Origin: RGIG995 sp045543655
GTDB taxonomy: Bacteria; Bacillota; Clostridia; Oscillospirales; UBA644
Assembly: GCA_045543655.1 (NCBI GenBank)
Contig: JAZPXN010000034.1
Coordinates: forward strand, 1-62,257
Reading direction: 5' to 3'
DNA: 62,257 bases
Made by a program: the position numbers and the translations under genes. The number at the start of each line of letters is the position of its first letter. Position 1 is the stretch's first letter. Of this stretch, positions 8,079 through 17,073 are shown one piece after another. The notes beneath the pieces are model-generated. The model was not told where the DNA came from. It searched no databases and was given only the letters and a program-made list of their open reading frames with translations.

Positions 8079-8294
8079 ATGATCTACCCCGCAGTCAGCA
8101 AACTCATCAAAGAAGAACGGCAGTGCCGCTATTCTCTCGTTATCGCCGTGGCCAAAGAAGCCCGTATCATCGCCGAACGGGCCAATAACAATAAAGAACG
8201 CCTCAGCGAAAAGCCCATCAAGATGGCGGTCAACGCCTTCGCCGAGGGGAAAGCCGTCTACGCTGAGCCCAACGGCTCCGAAGCCGAAGAATAA
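8079..8294 (+). CDS. rpoZ: DNA-directed RNA polymerase omega subunit
   Basis: A small RNA polymerase subunit that helps the beta' chain fold and assemble. The 71 residues contain the family core: YSLVIAVAKEARIIAE, then KPIKMAVNAFAEGK. AAAGGAAG lies 9 bases before the ATG. The gmk-rpoZ pairing supports the call. In Bacillus coaBC usually follows; here priA comes next, 39 bases on. Confidence 0.9.
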   Translation: MIYPAVSKLIKEERQCRYSLVIAVAKEARIIAERANNNKERLSEKPIKMAVNAFAEGKAVYAEPNGSEAEE

Positions 8295-8333
8295 TCCGAT
8301 CCGAATCATCACCGTTTCCGGGAGTTTTTTGTC

Positions 8334-10562
8334 ATGGTCTCTGTGGGCGTTGCCGTGGAGGGGATTCCCCGTTCTGCGGATAAGTTATACGAATATCTGC
8401 TCCCCGAGGGTGTCTCTGCATCCTTGGGCAGTATCGTTACCGTCCCCTTCGGCCGGGGCAATAAACCGGTACGGGGCGTGATTCTCGGCCCCGCTCCCAA
8501 GGACGGCACTCCGCCGGAAAAGCTGAAAACCCTTCTTTCCGTGGGGGAATGCTACCTTTCCGAGGAAGCGTTGGCCGTTATCCGTTATATGCGGGATCGG
8601 TATTTCTGCACCTGGTTTGAGGCCGCCCGCTGTCTTCTTCCCACCGGCGTGTTCGGCGGAAGCGCAAAATCGGTGCTTTCCGCATCGGTCCCCGACGAAG
8701 GAGCCGCCGCCGCGTATATGGAGGCTCATTATTCCAACCGCAAGCATTGCGACGTTTTGGGCTTTCTCCTCGAAGAAGGGCAGATGACCCTGAAGGAGCT
8801 GACCTATATGGCCGGCGTGTCGGAATCGGTGGTGAAAACCCTGGCCAAAAAAGGCTTGATATCCCTGGAAAAAGCGGAGGTATTGCGCAATCCCCTCAAG
8901 GATCGCCCCGCCCCCGAAAGGCCGCCGGAGGTCCGTCTCAACGACGAGCAGACCAAGGCCGCGGACGCTCTGATCTCCGATCTGAACAGCGGTCGCTGTC
9001 ATCTTCTCTACGGCGTTACCGGCAGCGGTAAAACCCACGTTTTTATCCGCCTTATCGACGAAGCACTGAAGCAGGGGAAGCAGGCCGTTCTGATGATCCC
9101 GGAGATCTCTCTGACCCTCCAGATCGTCAACCGCCTTTACGCCCATTATTCCTCCTCTCTGGCCGTGTTGCACAGCGGTCTTTCCATGGGGGAACGGTTC
9201 GACGAGTGGCGCCGTATCCGCTCCGGGGAAGCCCGGGTGGTGATCGGAACCCGCTCTGCCGTCTTCGCGCCCGTGGCGCCCGGCGCTCTGTTCATCATTG
9301 ACGAAGAACAGGAGCACACTTATAAATCCGAAGCCTCTCCCCGCTATCACGCCCGGGAGGTGGCCGCCTACCGTGTGGCCCGGGGGAAAGGGCTTCTGCT
9401 TCTCGCTTCCGCTACCCCCTCCTTTGAAAGCTTTTATCGGGCGCAGACCGGGATTATCGGCTTTGAGCAGTTGACCGAACGGTTCAACGGCCGCCCCCTC
9501 CCCAAGGTTCTCGTAGCGGATCTGCGACGGGAAATGATGTCCGGAAGCCGTTCCTGCATCGGCCGCACCCTGGGCATTGAGCTGGAGAAAAATCTTCAGC
9601 GAGGAGAGCAGGCCATTCTCTTTATGAACCGCCGGGGCTATCAGTCCCATATTACCTGCACCCAATGCAATACCGTGGTTAAATGCCCCCATTGCGGCAT
9701 TGCCATGACTTATCATTCGTATAATAACCGGGTGGTCTGCAATTATTGCGGGTATTCCACCGGCTATCTCTCTTCCTGCTCCTCCTGCGGCGGCAAGCGT
9801 CTGCTTTACAGCGGCGTGGGCACGCAGAAGGCCGAGGAGGAATTGCTGAAGCTTTTCCCCGATCTCCGGGTCTGCCGTATGGATGCGGATACCGTAGGCG
9901 GGAAATATACCAGAGAAGGAATTCTGAACGATTTCCGGGATAAAAAGTACGACGTTCTCTTAGGCACCCAGATGATCACCAAGGGCTTGGATTTCCCCGA
10001 CGTGACCCTCGTGGGGGTGCTGAACGCCGATATGTCCCTGTATACCTCGGATTTCCGTGCCTTTGAAAAGACCTTTTCCCTGCTCACTCAGGTGGTGGGG
10101 CGGGCCGGCCGCGCGGAAAAAGAAGGCCGCGCCGTGGTTCAGACCTTTTCCCCCACCCACTACGTGCTCAATTATTCCTTTTCCCAAAATTACAACGCGT
10201 TTTATCAGGAAGAAATGGCCCTGCGCAGATCGCTTCTCTATCCCCCCTACTGCGACCTGTGCCAGTTCTGTTTTCTGGCCGATAACGAGGCCGAGGCCTT
10301 CCGGGCCGCCAACGATTTTTCCGAAAGCATCCGGGAAGCGGTCGGCGACAATCCTGCCGGATTTCCCATCCGTCTGATCCTCCCCAAGGTCACCGCCGTG
10401 CCCCTTGTGGGGGGAAAGACCCGGGTGCGGGTTCTGATGAAATGCAAGGATACCAAACCCCTCCGGCAGACGGTTTCCGATCTTCTCGACGCCTTCCGGG
10501 CACGGAAGGAAAACCGGGAGATTTCCGTTACTGCCGATATGAACCCCGTTAATATTCTTTAA
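8334..10562 (+). CDS. priA: Primosomal protein N' (replication restart helicase)
   Basis: A 3'-5' helicase that reloads the replisome at broken forks. The 742 residues contain an N-terminal 3'BD/WH region, Walker A GVTGSGKTHV (near residue 230), the DEEQ-type box IIDEEQEHTYKSE, and the zinc-binding region with eight cysteines in CxxC pairs (CTQC, CPHC, CNYC, CSSC) around residues 442-485. Motif VI VVGRAGRAEKEG is present. ATG 8334 has GGGAG 12 bases upstream. It sits between rpoZ and def as in other Bacillota, minus coaBC. Confidence 0.96.
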   Translation: MVSVGVAVEGIPRSADKLYEYLLPEGVSASLGSIVTVPFGRGNKPVRGVILGPAPKDGTPPEKLKTLLSVGECYLSEEALAVIRYMRDRYFCTWFEAARCLLPTGVFGGSAKSVLSASVPDEGAAAAYMEAHYSNRKHCDVLGFLLEEGQMTLKELTYMAGVSESVVKTLAKKGLISLEKAEVLRNPLKDRPAPERPPEVRLNDEQTKAADALISDLNSGRCHLLYGVTGSGKTHVFIRLIDEALKQGKQAVLMIPEISLTLQIVNRLYAHYSSSLAVLHSGLSMGERFDEWRRIRSGEARVVIGTRSAVFAPVAPGALFIIDEEQEHTYKSEASPRYHAREVAAYRVARGKGLLLLASATPSFESFYRAQTGIIGFEQLTERFNGRPLPKVLVADLRREMMSGSRSCIGRTLGIELEKNLQRGEQAILFMNRRGYQSHITCTQCNTVVKCPHCGIAMTYHSYNNRVVCNYCGYSTGYLSSCSSCGGKRLLYSGVGTQKAEEELLKLFPDLRVCRMDADTVGGKYTREGILNDFRDKKYDVLLGTQMITKGLDFPDVTLVGVLNADMSLYTSDFRAFEKTFSLLTQVVGRAGRAEKEGRAVVQTFSPTHYVLNYSFSQNYNAFYQEEMALRRSLLYPPYCDLCQFCFLADNEAEAFRAANDFSESIREAVGDNPAGFPIRLILPKVTAVPLVGGKTRVRVLMKCKDTKPLRQTVSDLLDAFRARKENREISVTADMNPVNIL

Positions 10563-10583
10563 CCCCTGAAAGGAAGGTACGCT

Positions 10584-11045
10584 ATGGCTCTGCGTAATAT
10601 CGTAAAAGAAGGGGACGAGATCCTTTCCAAGGTCTGCCGTCCCGTCACCGTGTTTGACGACCGTCTCCGCATGCTCGTGGAGGATATGAAGGATACTCTG
10701 GCCAAAGCCAACGGCGCCGGCCTTGCCGCCCCTCAGGTGGGCGTGCTGAAGCGGGTCGCCCTGGTGGTAGACGATAACGAAGAGGTTCTCGTTCTCGTCA
10801 ATCCCGTTATCACAAAAACCAAAGGAACCCAGACTCCCACCGAAGGATGTCTTTCCGTTCCCGGCGTGTGGGGCAAGACCGTCCGTCCTGCCGAAGTTAC
10901 CGTAGAGGCGCAGGACGAATACGGCAATCCCGTCAAATATACCCGCACCGGCATCGTCGCCGTCTGCTTCTGCCACGAGACCGACCATCTCGACGGCCAT
11001 CTTTACCGGGAACACGTCACCGAATATATCGAGATCGAAGATTGA
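10584..11045 (+). CDS. def: Peptide deformylase
   Basis: Metalloenzyme that removes the formyl group from nascent N-terminal Met. The three family motifs are present in 153 residues: GAGLAAPQVG, EGCLSVP (metal-binding Cys) and HETDHLDG (HEXXH). The residue before the third motif is Cys (CFCHETDH) where Gln is usual (QHE.DH). AAAGGAAGG lies upstream. It pairs with fmt (10 bases downstream), which adds the same formyl group to Met-tRNA. Confidence 0.95.
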   Translation: MALRNIVKEGDEILSKVCRPVTVFDDRLRMLVEDMKDTLAKANGAGLAAPQVGVLKRVALVVDDNEEVLVLVNPVITKTKGTQTPTEGCLSVPGVWGKTVRPAEVTVEAQDEYGNPVKYTRTGIVAVCFCHETDHLDGHLYREHVTEYIEIED

Positions 11046-11054
11046 GGAATACCG

Positions 11055-11966
11055 ATGAAAATCATGTTTATGGGGACTTCCCCCTTCGCCGTGGAAAGCC
11101 TTTCCGCGCTTCACGGTTCCGGTGCCGACGTGGCCTGCGTGGTCACTCAGCCTGACCGTCCCAAGGGGCGCGGGTACAAAATGACCTGCACTCCCGTCAA
11201 AGAATTTGCCTTGGAAAAGGAATATCGGGTGGAAACTCCGGAAACCCTGAAGGATGAGGCCATTCTTCCCCTGTTGAAGGAGGTCGACCCTGATCTTATT
11301 ATCGTCGTGGCTTACGGAAAGATCCTTCCCGCTTACGTTCTCAATTATCCGAGGCTGGGCTGTATCAACGTCCACGGATCCCTTTTGCCCATGTACCGGG
11401 GCGCCGCTCCCGTCAATCACGTTCTGATCGACGGACGGACCGAAACCGGCGTTACCACCATGTATATGGACGAGGGGCTGGATACCGGGGATATGATTCT
11501 GAAGGAATCCACCCCCATCGCCCCCGACGATACCTTCGGCACGCTCCACGACCGTCTTGCCGTCATCGGCGGGAAGCTGCTGGTCAAAACCGTCGCCATG
11601 ATCGCCGACGGCACCGCGCCCCGGATTCCTCAGGAAGGGGAGACCTGCTACGCTTCCATGATTACCAACGAGACCCGCCGTCTTTCCTGGGATCAGCCCG
11701 CTTCCGCTCTTCATAACCGTATCCGCGGCCTTGCTCCCGCACCCGGCGCCTTCGCCTTCTGCGGCGGGAAGAATATCAAGATTCTGGAGGCGGAGCCCGT
11801 CGCCTGCTCCCTTGACGTTCCCGTGGGTACCGTGGTGGATAATAAGCATCTCGTCGTCAAGACCTCCGACGGAGGCCTTCGCCTCAAAACCGTTCAGCCG
11901 GAAGGGAAAAAGCCCATGTCCGGAGAAAGCTTCTGTGCGGGAAACCGCAACGACCTGTTTGAATAA
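11055..11966 (+). CDS. fmt: Methionyl-tRNA formyltransferase
   Basis: Transfers formyl from 10-formyl-THF to initiator Met-tRNA. The 303 residues start with the MFMGTSPFAVESL nucleotide-fold strand and include the signature HGSLLPMYRGAAPVNHVL, with catalytic His and the SLLP motif, then the GVTTMYMDEGLDTGDM segment. The C-terminal OB-like domain begins near residue 205. GAGGAAT precedes ATG 11055. It forms an operon with def and the following metallopeptidase gene. Confidence 0.96.
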   Translation: MKIMFMGTSPFAVESLSALHGSGADVACVVTQPDRPKGRGYKMTCTPVKEFALEKEYRVETPETLKDEAILPLLKEVDPDLIIVVAYGKILPAYVLNYPRLGCINVHGSLLPMYRGAAPVNHVLIDGRTETGVTTMYMDEGLDTGDMILKESTPIAPDDTFGTLHDRLAVIGGKLLVKTVAMIADGTAPRIPQEGETCYASMITNETRRLSWDQPASALHNRIRGLAPAPGAFAFCGGKNIKILEAEPVACSLDVPVGTVVDNKHLVVKTSDGGLRLKTVQPEGKKPMSGESFCAGNRNDLFE

Positions 11967-11980
11967 GAGGTTTTTCGTTT

Positions 11981-12685
11981 ATGCCCTTTGATTTTTACTA
12001 TTTTTCCGGTTACGGCGGATATCTTCTCTGGATGCTGCCCCTTATCGTTCTGTCCGCCATCGCCTCCGGGGCCGTTCAGGCGAATTATCACAAATATTCC
12101 AAGGTTCTGAACCGCCGGGGGATTACCGGCGCTCAGGTTGCCGAGCAGATTCTGCAGGCCAACGGCATCTACGACGTGGGTGTCACGAAGATTTCCGGCA
12201 ATCTGTCCGACCATTATCACCCTCAGCAGAAATATATCGGGCTGTCGGAGGGCGTCTACGACTCCACCTCCGTTGCCGCCCTTGGGATCGCTGCCCACGA
12301 GGCGGGACACGCCGTGCAGTACCACGTGGGCTACGGCCCCATCAAGCTCCGCACCGCCATTCTTCCCGTCACCAATTTCGCTTCCAAGTTCTCTTGGATT
12401 TTGATTTTCGTGGGGCTTCTTCTTCACGAGATCGTTGCCCTTGCGGGAATCGTCCTTTTCGGGATCACCGTTCTGTTTCAGCTGGTTACGCTGCCCGTGG
12501 AATTCAACGCTTCCCGCAGAGCCGTCGCCGTGCTGGAGCAGGGGTATCTGGACGAAGACGAGCTTGTCGGCGCGAAGAAGGTGCTGACCGCCGCCGCCAT
12601 GACCTACGTGGTGGCGCTGCTGACCTCGCTTTGGCAGCTGTTCCGGTATATTCTTATGATTTTCGGCGGAAGACGCAGGAGATAA
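11981..12685 (+). CDS. Membrane zinc metallopeptidase (YugP-like, neutral zinc metallopeptidase)
   Basis: A 234-residue membrane protein. It has an N-terminal helix (LWMLPLIVLSAIASG), the zinc motif HEAGH (in AAHEAGHAVQYHVGY, near residue 105), two helices around residues 130-180 and one near the C-terminus. HYHPQQKYIGLSEGVYDSTSVAA is typical of the YugP/DUF2268-like family; the physiological substrate is unknown to me. It sits between fmt and rlmN, a common Clostridia arrangement in which rsmB (sun) often follows; rsmB is missing here. The stop is only 3 bases from the rlmN start. Confidence 0.88.
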   Translation: MPFDFYYFSGYGGYLLWMLPLIVLSAIASGAVQANYHKYSKVLNRRGITGAQVAEQILQANGIYDVGVTKISGNLSDHYHPQQKYIGLSEGVYDSTSVAALGIAAHEAGHAVQYHVGYGPIKLRTAILPVTNFASKFSWILIFVGLLLHEIVALAGIVLFGITVLFQLVTLPVEFNASRRAVAVLEQGYLDEDELVGAKKVLTAAAMTYVVALLTSLWQLFRYILMIFGGRRRR

Positions 12686-12688
12686 ATT

Positions 12689-13723
12689 TTGGATAAGACC
12701 GATCTTTCTTCCCTTACCTTTGAGCAATTGTCCGAGGCCGTCAAGGCCTTCGGGCTTCCCTCCTTCCGGGCGGGACAGATCTACCGCTGGTTGGCCCGGG
12801 GCGTGCAGTCTTTCGACGAAATGTCCGATCTTTCCAAGGATCTTCGGGCAAAATTATCGGAAGAATGCACCGTGGCCTCGGTCACCGAAGCCACCTGCAG
12901 CGTTTCCTCCGACGGTACGAAAAAGTATCTGTTCCGTCTCTCTGACGGCAATCATATCGAAACGGTTCTGATGCGGTACGAGCACGGCAATTCGGTCTGC
13001 ATTTCTTCCCAGGTCGGATGTAATATGGGCTGTCGCTTCTGCGCCTCCACCCTGAAGGGGAAGGTGCGGGACCTCACTGCCGGGGAAATGTTTGCCCAGA
13101 TTGCCTATATTCACCGCACCGACCCCGTCTCTCACGTGGTGGTCATGGGGGTGGGCGAGCCGCTGGACAATTATGAAAATCTCGTCACCTTTATCCGCAA
13201 TCTTACCTCTCCCAAGGGGTTCGGTATGAGTCAGCGGCATATTTCGGTTTCCACCTGCGGCCTCGTCCCTAAAATCGATCGGCTGGCCGCCGAAAACCTT
13301 CAGATCACCCTGTCGGTCTCCCTCCACGCGCCGGATAACGCCACGAGAGACCTCCTTATGCCCGTCAATAAAGCCTATCCCGTAGAGGAATTGCTGGCCG
13401 CCTGCGATCGCTATACCGCCGCTACCGGCCGCCGCATTTCTTACGAGTACATTATGATCAACGGGGTCAACGATACCCCCGACCACGCCCGGCTCCTTGC
13501 CCGCCGCCTCGGCCGTAAGCTGGCCCACGTCAACCTCATTCCCATGAATCACGTGGATGAACGGGATTTTCAGCCCTCGACGCCCGACCGGATCCGGCGG
13601 TTTTCGTCGATTTTGTCCGATCAGGGCATTAACGTCACCTGCCGCCGCAAGCTCGGCAAGGATATCGACGCCTCCTGCGGACAGCTGCGGGCCCGGTTTG
13701 AGAAAAAAAATAGCGATGCCTGA
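12689..13723 (+). CDS. rlmN: 23S rRNA (adenine2503-C2)-methyltransferase, radical SAM
   Basis: Dual-specificity methylase of A2503 in 23S rRNA and A37 in some tRNAs. The 344 residues contain the radical-SAM triad CNMGCRFC (CX3CX2C), the GVGEPLDNYENL motif, and the methyl-carrying Cys in KDIDASCGQL near the C-terminus. The start is TTG 12689, preceded by AGGAG about 6 bases away; no ATG fits. It follows the metallopeptidase gene almost without a gap and precedes prpC by 45 bases. Confidence 0.95.
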   Translation: MDKTDLSSLTFEQLSEAVKAFGLPSFRAGQIYRWLARGVQSFDEMSDLSKDLRAKLSEECTVASVTEATCSVSSDGTKKYLFRLSDGNHIETVLMRYEHGNSVCISSQVGCNMGCRFCASTLKGKVRDLTAGEMFAQIAYIHRTDPVSHVVVMGVGEPLDNYENLVTFIRNLTSPKGFGMSQRHISVSTCGLVPKIDRLAAENLQITLSVSLHAPDNATRDLLMPVNKAYPVEELLAACDRYTAATGRRISYEYIMINGVNDTPDHARLLARRLGRKLAHVNLIPMNHVDERDFQPSTPDRIRRFSSILSDQGINVTCRRKLGKDIDASCGQLRARFEKKNSDA

Positions 13724-13768
13724 GTTTTCTTTTTCGATTTTTTACTTCCCAGAAAGGAAGGGATCTGC

Positions 13769-14518
13769 ATGAAATTTGATATCATGACCGACGTAGGGTG
13801 CCGCAGAGCGTCCAATCAGGATGCGTTCTGCCGTGGAACTCTGCCCAACGGCGTGGAATTTACCGTTCTTTGCGACGGTATGGGCGGTCATCGGGGCGGA
13901 AACGTGGCCTCGGAGATCGCAGTCCGCGCCTTTCATGAGATCTTGACGACCCGGCTTTCCGGCAGCTTCAAAACCAAGGATCTGAAGAATATTCTTCTCG
14001 GCACCGTGGTGCGCATCAGTCTGCTGATCGCCGACGTCGCCGAAAAATTCCCGGAATACGCCGGTATGGGCACTACCGTGGTGCTTGCCGTGCGGCAGGG
14101 AAAGAAGCTGTGTATTGCCCACGTAGGCGACAGCCGTGCCTATCTCTTCCGGAATGGAAAGCTTACCCGTTTGACCAAGGACCATTCCCTGGTGCAGGAG
14201 ATGATCGATCGGGGAGAGATCACTCCCGAAGAAGGGGAGAACCATTCCCAACGGAATATCATTACCCGCACGCTGGGGTATGCGGAGGACTGTCAGCCGG
14301 AGATCCTCCTGTCCGACGTCCGTCCCGGGGATCTGTTCCTGCTTTGCAGCGACGGGCTTACGGTTCCCGTAAGGGATCCCGTGATTGCGGATATTCTGAC
14401 CAATACCGAAAAAGACCGCATCGCCCGGACGTTGGTTTCCCGGGCTCTTGCCTGCGGCGGCCCCGATAACGTCACCGTTGGGATTCTGTACGAAGAGGAA
14501 AGAGAGGAAGACCGATGA
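13769..14518 (+). CDS. prpC: PP2C-family Ser/Thr protein phosphatase
   Basis: Metal-dependent phosphatase that reverses PrkC phosphorylation. The 249 residues carry the PPM motifs TDVGCRRASNQDAF, CDGMGGHRGG (metal-binding Asp), GMGTTVVLAV, HVGDSRAYL, and SDGLT followed by GGPDNVTVG. It has no membrane segment. AGAAAGGAAGGG precedes the ATG. Its stop overlaps the kinase start (ATGA), the standard phosphatase-kinase pair. Confidence 0.95.
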   Translation: MKFDIMTDVGCRRASNQDAFCRGTLPNGVEFTVLCDGMGGHRGGNVASEIAVRAFHEILTTRLSGSFKTKDLKNILLGTVVRISLLIADVAEKFPEYAGMGTTVVLAVRQGKKLCIAHVGDSRAYLFRNGKLTRLTKDHSLVQEMIDRGEITPEEGENHSQRNIITRTLGYAEDCQPEILLSDVRPGDLFLLCSDGLTVPVRDPVIADILTNTEKDRIARTLVSRALACGGPDNVTVGILYEEEREEDR

Positions 14519-16203
14519 AACAACTGATCGGAAGCATCGTCAATAACCGTTACCAGATCCGCAGTACCCTTGGCATCGGCGGTATGTCCGTGGTGTTCCG
14601 GGCCTACGATCTGCTGGAGGATCGGGAGGTTTCCCTGAAGGTCCTCCGGGCTGACCGGCTGGGGGATCAGGAATCCCGTCGCCGCTTTTATAACGAATCG
14701 AGAGCCATCGCTCTGATGTCTCACCCCAATATCGTCAACGTCCACGACGTCAATTTCGAAGGGCGCATCCAGTATATCGTCATGGAATACGTGGACGGCG
14801 TCACCCTGAAGGACCGCATGGATCAAAAGGGCGCCCTTTCCCCAGAGGAAGTCACCCACTATCTTCGGCAGATTCTGTCCGCTCTGTCCCACGCCCACGA
14901 GCGGGGGGTGATTCATCACGATATCAAACCCGAAAATATTCTGCTCCTCTCCGACGGTACGGTAAAGGTTACCGATTTCGGGATCGCCTCCGTTCCCAAT
15001 TTCGAGGACGATTCCATGTCGGACGAAACGGTCGGCTCAGTGCACTATATTTCCCCCGAGCAGGCCAAGGGAGACGTTACCGATAACCGTTCCGATCTCT
15101 ATTCCGTGGGCGTTATGATGTACGCCATGCTCACCGGGAAGCTGCCCTTCGACGCAGCCTCTCCCGTGGACGTGGCCCGTATGCAGGTGGAAAAGCCCCC
15201 TTATCCTCCCTGTAAGATCCTTCCCGAATTGCCCGTCGGCTATCAGCAGGTGATCTTCCGTGCTATGGCAAAAGCCCCCTCCCGCCGCTATCAGGACGCC
15301 GCCTCCATGCTCTACGATCTGGAGAAGCTGGACGACTCCCCCGAAACGGTCTTTCCTTATCCCAAGGAATACCGCCTTGCCTCCCGGAAAAAGAAAAAAT
15401 GCAAGGGAGTTGCCGGCTTTTTCCGCTCCATGTATCCCGACGACGAGGATACCTATCTGCACGCCCGTAACAGCCAGCTTGCCGTGGTTTGCGCCCTTCT
15501 TTTGTCCGCCCTTCTGGTCTTTGCCGGGGTGGGCGTTATGGCCGCCGTGGTTTCCAATCTGTACCAGGAATACGTCAACGTTCCTCAATACGTAGGTATG
15601 GCCTACGACGATATCGAAGCGAATTACGACGTTGCCAAGAATTTCCGCTTTACCGTTAAATACGAATACGATAACGCCGTGGAAAACGGCATCGTTCTCG
15701 AGCAGTCCCCCGTTTCCGGAGAATCGGTGGTTTCCGGGTCTGAGATTACCTTGGTCGTCAGTAAGGGCGGCCGCACCCTTGCCGTACCCGACCTTGCCGG
15801 AAAGACCGAAACCCAGGCTGTCGCTGCCCTGAAAAACGCCGGGCTTACCTATCAGCGCCGTACCGAGGTGGGCAACGTGGCCGTGGACGAGGGGATCGTT
15901 CTGCGGTGTGAGCCCGTGGAGGGGACGGAGGTGACCGAAGGCACCACCGTTATTATCTACGTCAACGTTCGCGCCGCCGTCACCGAGGCGATCATGCCCC
16001 AGCTCGTGGGCTCCTCTAAGGAGACCGCCGTTACTGCTCTGTATAAGAAAGGGCTGACCAACGTTTCCATTAACGAAGTTTACGACGATTCCGTCCCCGA
16101 AGGGCAGGTTATTTCCCAATCTGCTCCCGCCGACGCCGTGGTTCCTCTCTCTGATACGGTGACGATCACCGTCAGTAAGGGATCCCAGCCTGCGGAAGAG
16201 TAA
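14515..16203 (+). CDS. prkC: PASTA-domain Ser/Thr protein kinase
   Basis: Membrane kinase that senses muropeptides or lipid II and regulates wall synthesis, division or germination. The 562 residues comprise a kinase domain (about 10-265: glycine loop GIGGMSVVFRA, VSLKV Lys, catalytic loop, DFGIA, SPEQ), a juxtamembrane basic stretch, one membrane helix (about 320-345) and three extracellular PASTA repeats (about 355-556). The catalytic loop reads HHDIKPEN: the usual HRD Arg is His, so this is a non-RD kinase. It overlaps prpC by 4 bases and is 6 bases from rsgA. Confidence 0.95.
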   Translation: MKQLIGSIVNNRYQIRSTLGIGGMSVVFRAYDLLEDREVSLKVLRADRLGDQESRRRFYNESRAIALMSHPNIVNVHDVNFEGRIQYIVMEYVDGVTLKDRMDQKGALSPEEVTHYLRQILSALSHAHERGVIHHDIKPENILLLSDGTVKVTDFGIASVPNFEDDSMSDETVGSVHYISPEQAKGDVTDNRSDLYSVGVMMYAMLTGKLPFDAASPVDVARMQVEKPPYPPCKILPELPVGYQQVIFRAMAKAPSRRYQDAASMLYDLEKLDDSPETVFPYPKEYRLASRKKKKCKGVAGFFRSMYPDDEDTYLHARNSQLAVVCALLLSALLVFAGVGVMAAVVSNLYQEYVNVPQYVGMAYDDIEANYDVAKNFRFTVKYEYDNAVENGIVLEQSPVSGESVVSGSEITLVVSKGGRTLAVPDLAGKTETQAVAALKNAGLTYQRRTEVGNVAVDEGIVLRCEPVEGTEVTEGTTVIIYVNVRAAVTEAIMPQLVGSSKETAVTALYKKGLTNVSINEVYDDSVPEGQVISQSAPADAVVPLSDTVTITVSKGSQPAEE

Positions 16204-16209
16204 CCGCCC

Positions 16210-17073
16210 ATGGAAGGAATCGTGATCCGGGGCCTTGGAGGTCTCTACGAGGTTCTGTCGGAAGGGGAGATCTTCTCCTGCCGTGGCCGGGGCGGTCTGA
16301 AGCGGGATCGCAATATTTTATATGTAGGCGACCGGGTGGAATTCGGGGGAGGCGCCATCGAAAAGATCCTTCCCCGCCGCAACGTTCTGCCCCGTCCTGC
16401 CGTGGCCAATCTGGACAGGCTTTTTATCGTCGTCGCCCTCGCCGATCCTCTGCCAAACCTGTATACGCTGGATAAGCTGACCGTCATTGCCGAGCATTGC
16501 GGCGTTCAGCCCGTGCTGGTCTTCAATAAGACCGATCTTGAGGATCCTCTGTCGGTTCGGAAGATCTATCCCGCCGTGGGATACCCTTGCTTTTCGGTCT
16601 GCGCCCGCACCGGAGAAGGGGTGGAGGAGCTGCGCTCAATGATGGCAGGGCAGACCTGTGCCGTCGCCGGCCTTTCCGGAGTCGGAAAGTCCACTCTCAT
16701 CAACGCTCTTTCCCCGGATATTACCCGGCAGACCGGAGAGATCAGTCACAAACTCCAGCGGGGCAAGCATACCACCCGAGCGGTGGAGCTGTTCCCCTTT
16801 GAGGGAGGCTTTCTTGCGGATACGCCGGGCTTTTCCGAATTGGAATTTCATCCCTGCGGTCTTCACGACCGCTCCCTTCTCGCGGATTATTTCCCCGAAT
16901 TTGATCCCTTCCTGGGGGATTGCTATTTCCGGGATTGCGCCCACGGGAAGGAAAAAAACTGCGCCGTCCGCGCCGCCGTGGAGGAGGGGAAGATCCCCCG
17001 CTCCCGCTATGAAAGTTATCTTCGGATGTTCGAGGAGATCGGCCCTCTGCGTCCCTGGGAGGTCCCCAAATGA
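16210..17073 (+). CDS. rsgA: Ribosome small-subunit-dependent GTPase A
   Basis: Circularly permuted GTPase that matures 30S subunits. The 287 residues contain an OB fold, then NKTD, the P-loop GLSGVGKST, DTPGFSE, and a C-terminal zinc finger (GDCYFRDCAHGKEKNC, Cys-Cys-His-Cys). Its position right after prkC matches Bacillus yloQ. The last four bases overlap the thiN start. Confidence 0.95.
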   Translation: MEGIVIRGLGGLYEVLSEGEIFSCRGRGGLKRDRNILYVGDRVEFGGGAIEKILPRRNVLPRPAVANLDRLFIVVALADPLPNLYTLDKLTVIAEHCGVQPVLVFNKTDLEDPLSVRKIYPAVGYPCFSVCARTGEGVEELRSMMAGQTCAVAGLSGVGKSTLINALSPDITRQTGEISHKLQRGKHTTRAVELFPFEGGFLADTPGFSELEFHPCGLHDRSLLADYFPEFDPFLGDCYFRDCAHGKEKNCAVRAAVEEGKIPRSRYESYLRMFEEIGPLRPWEVPK

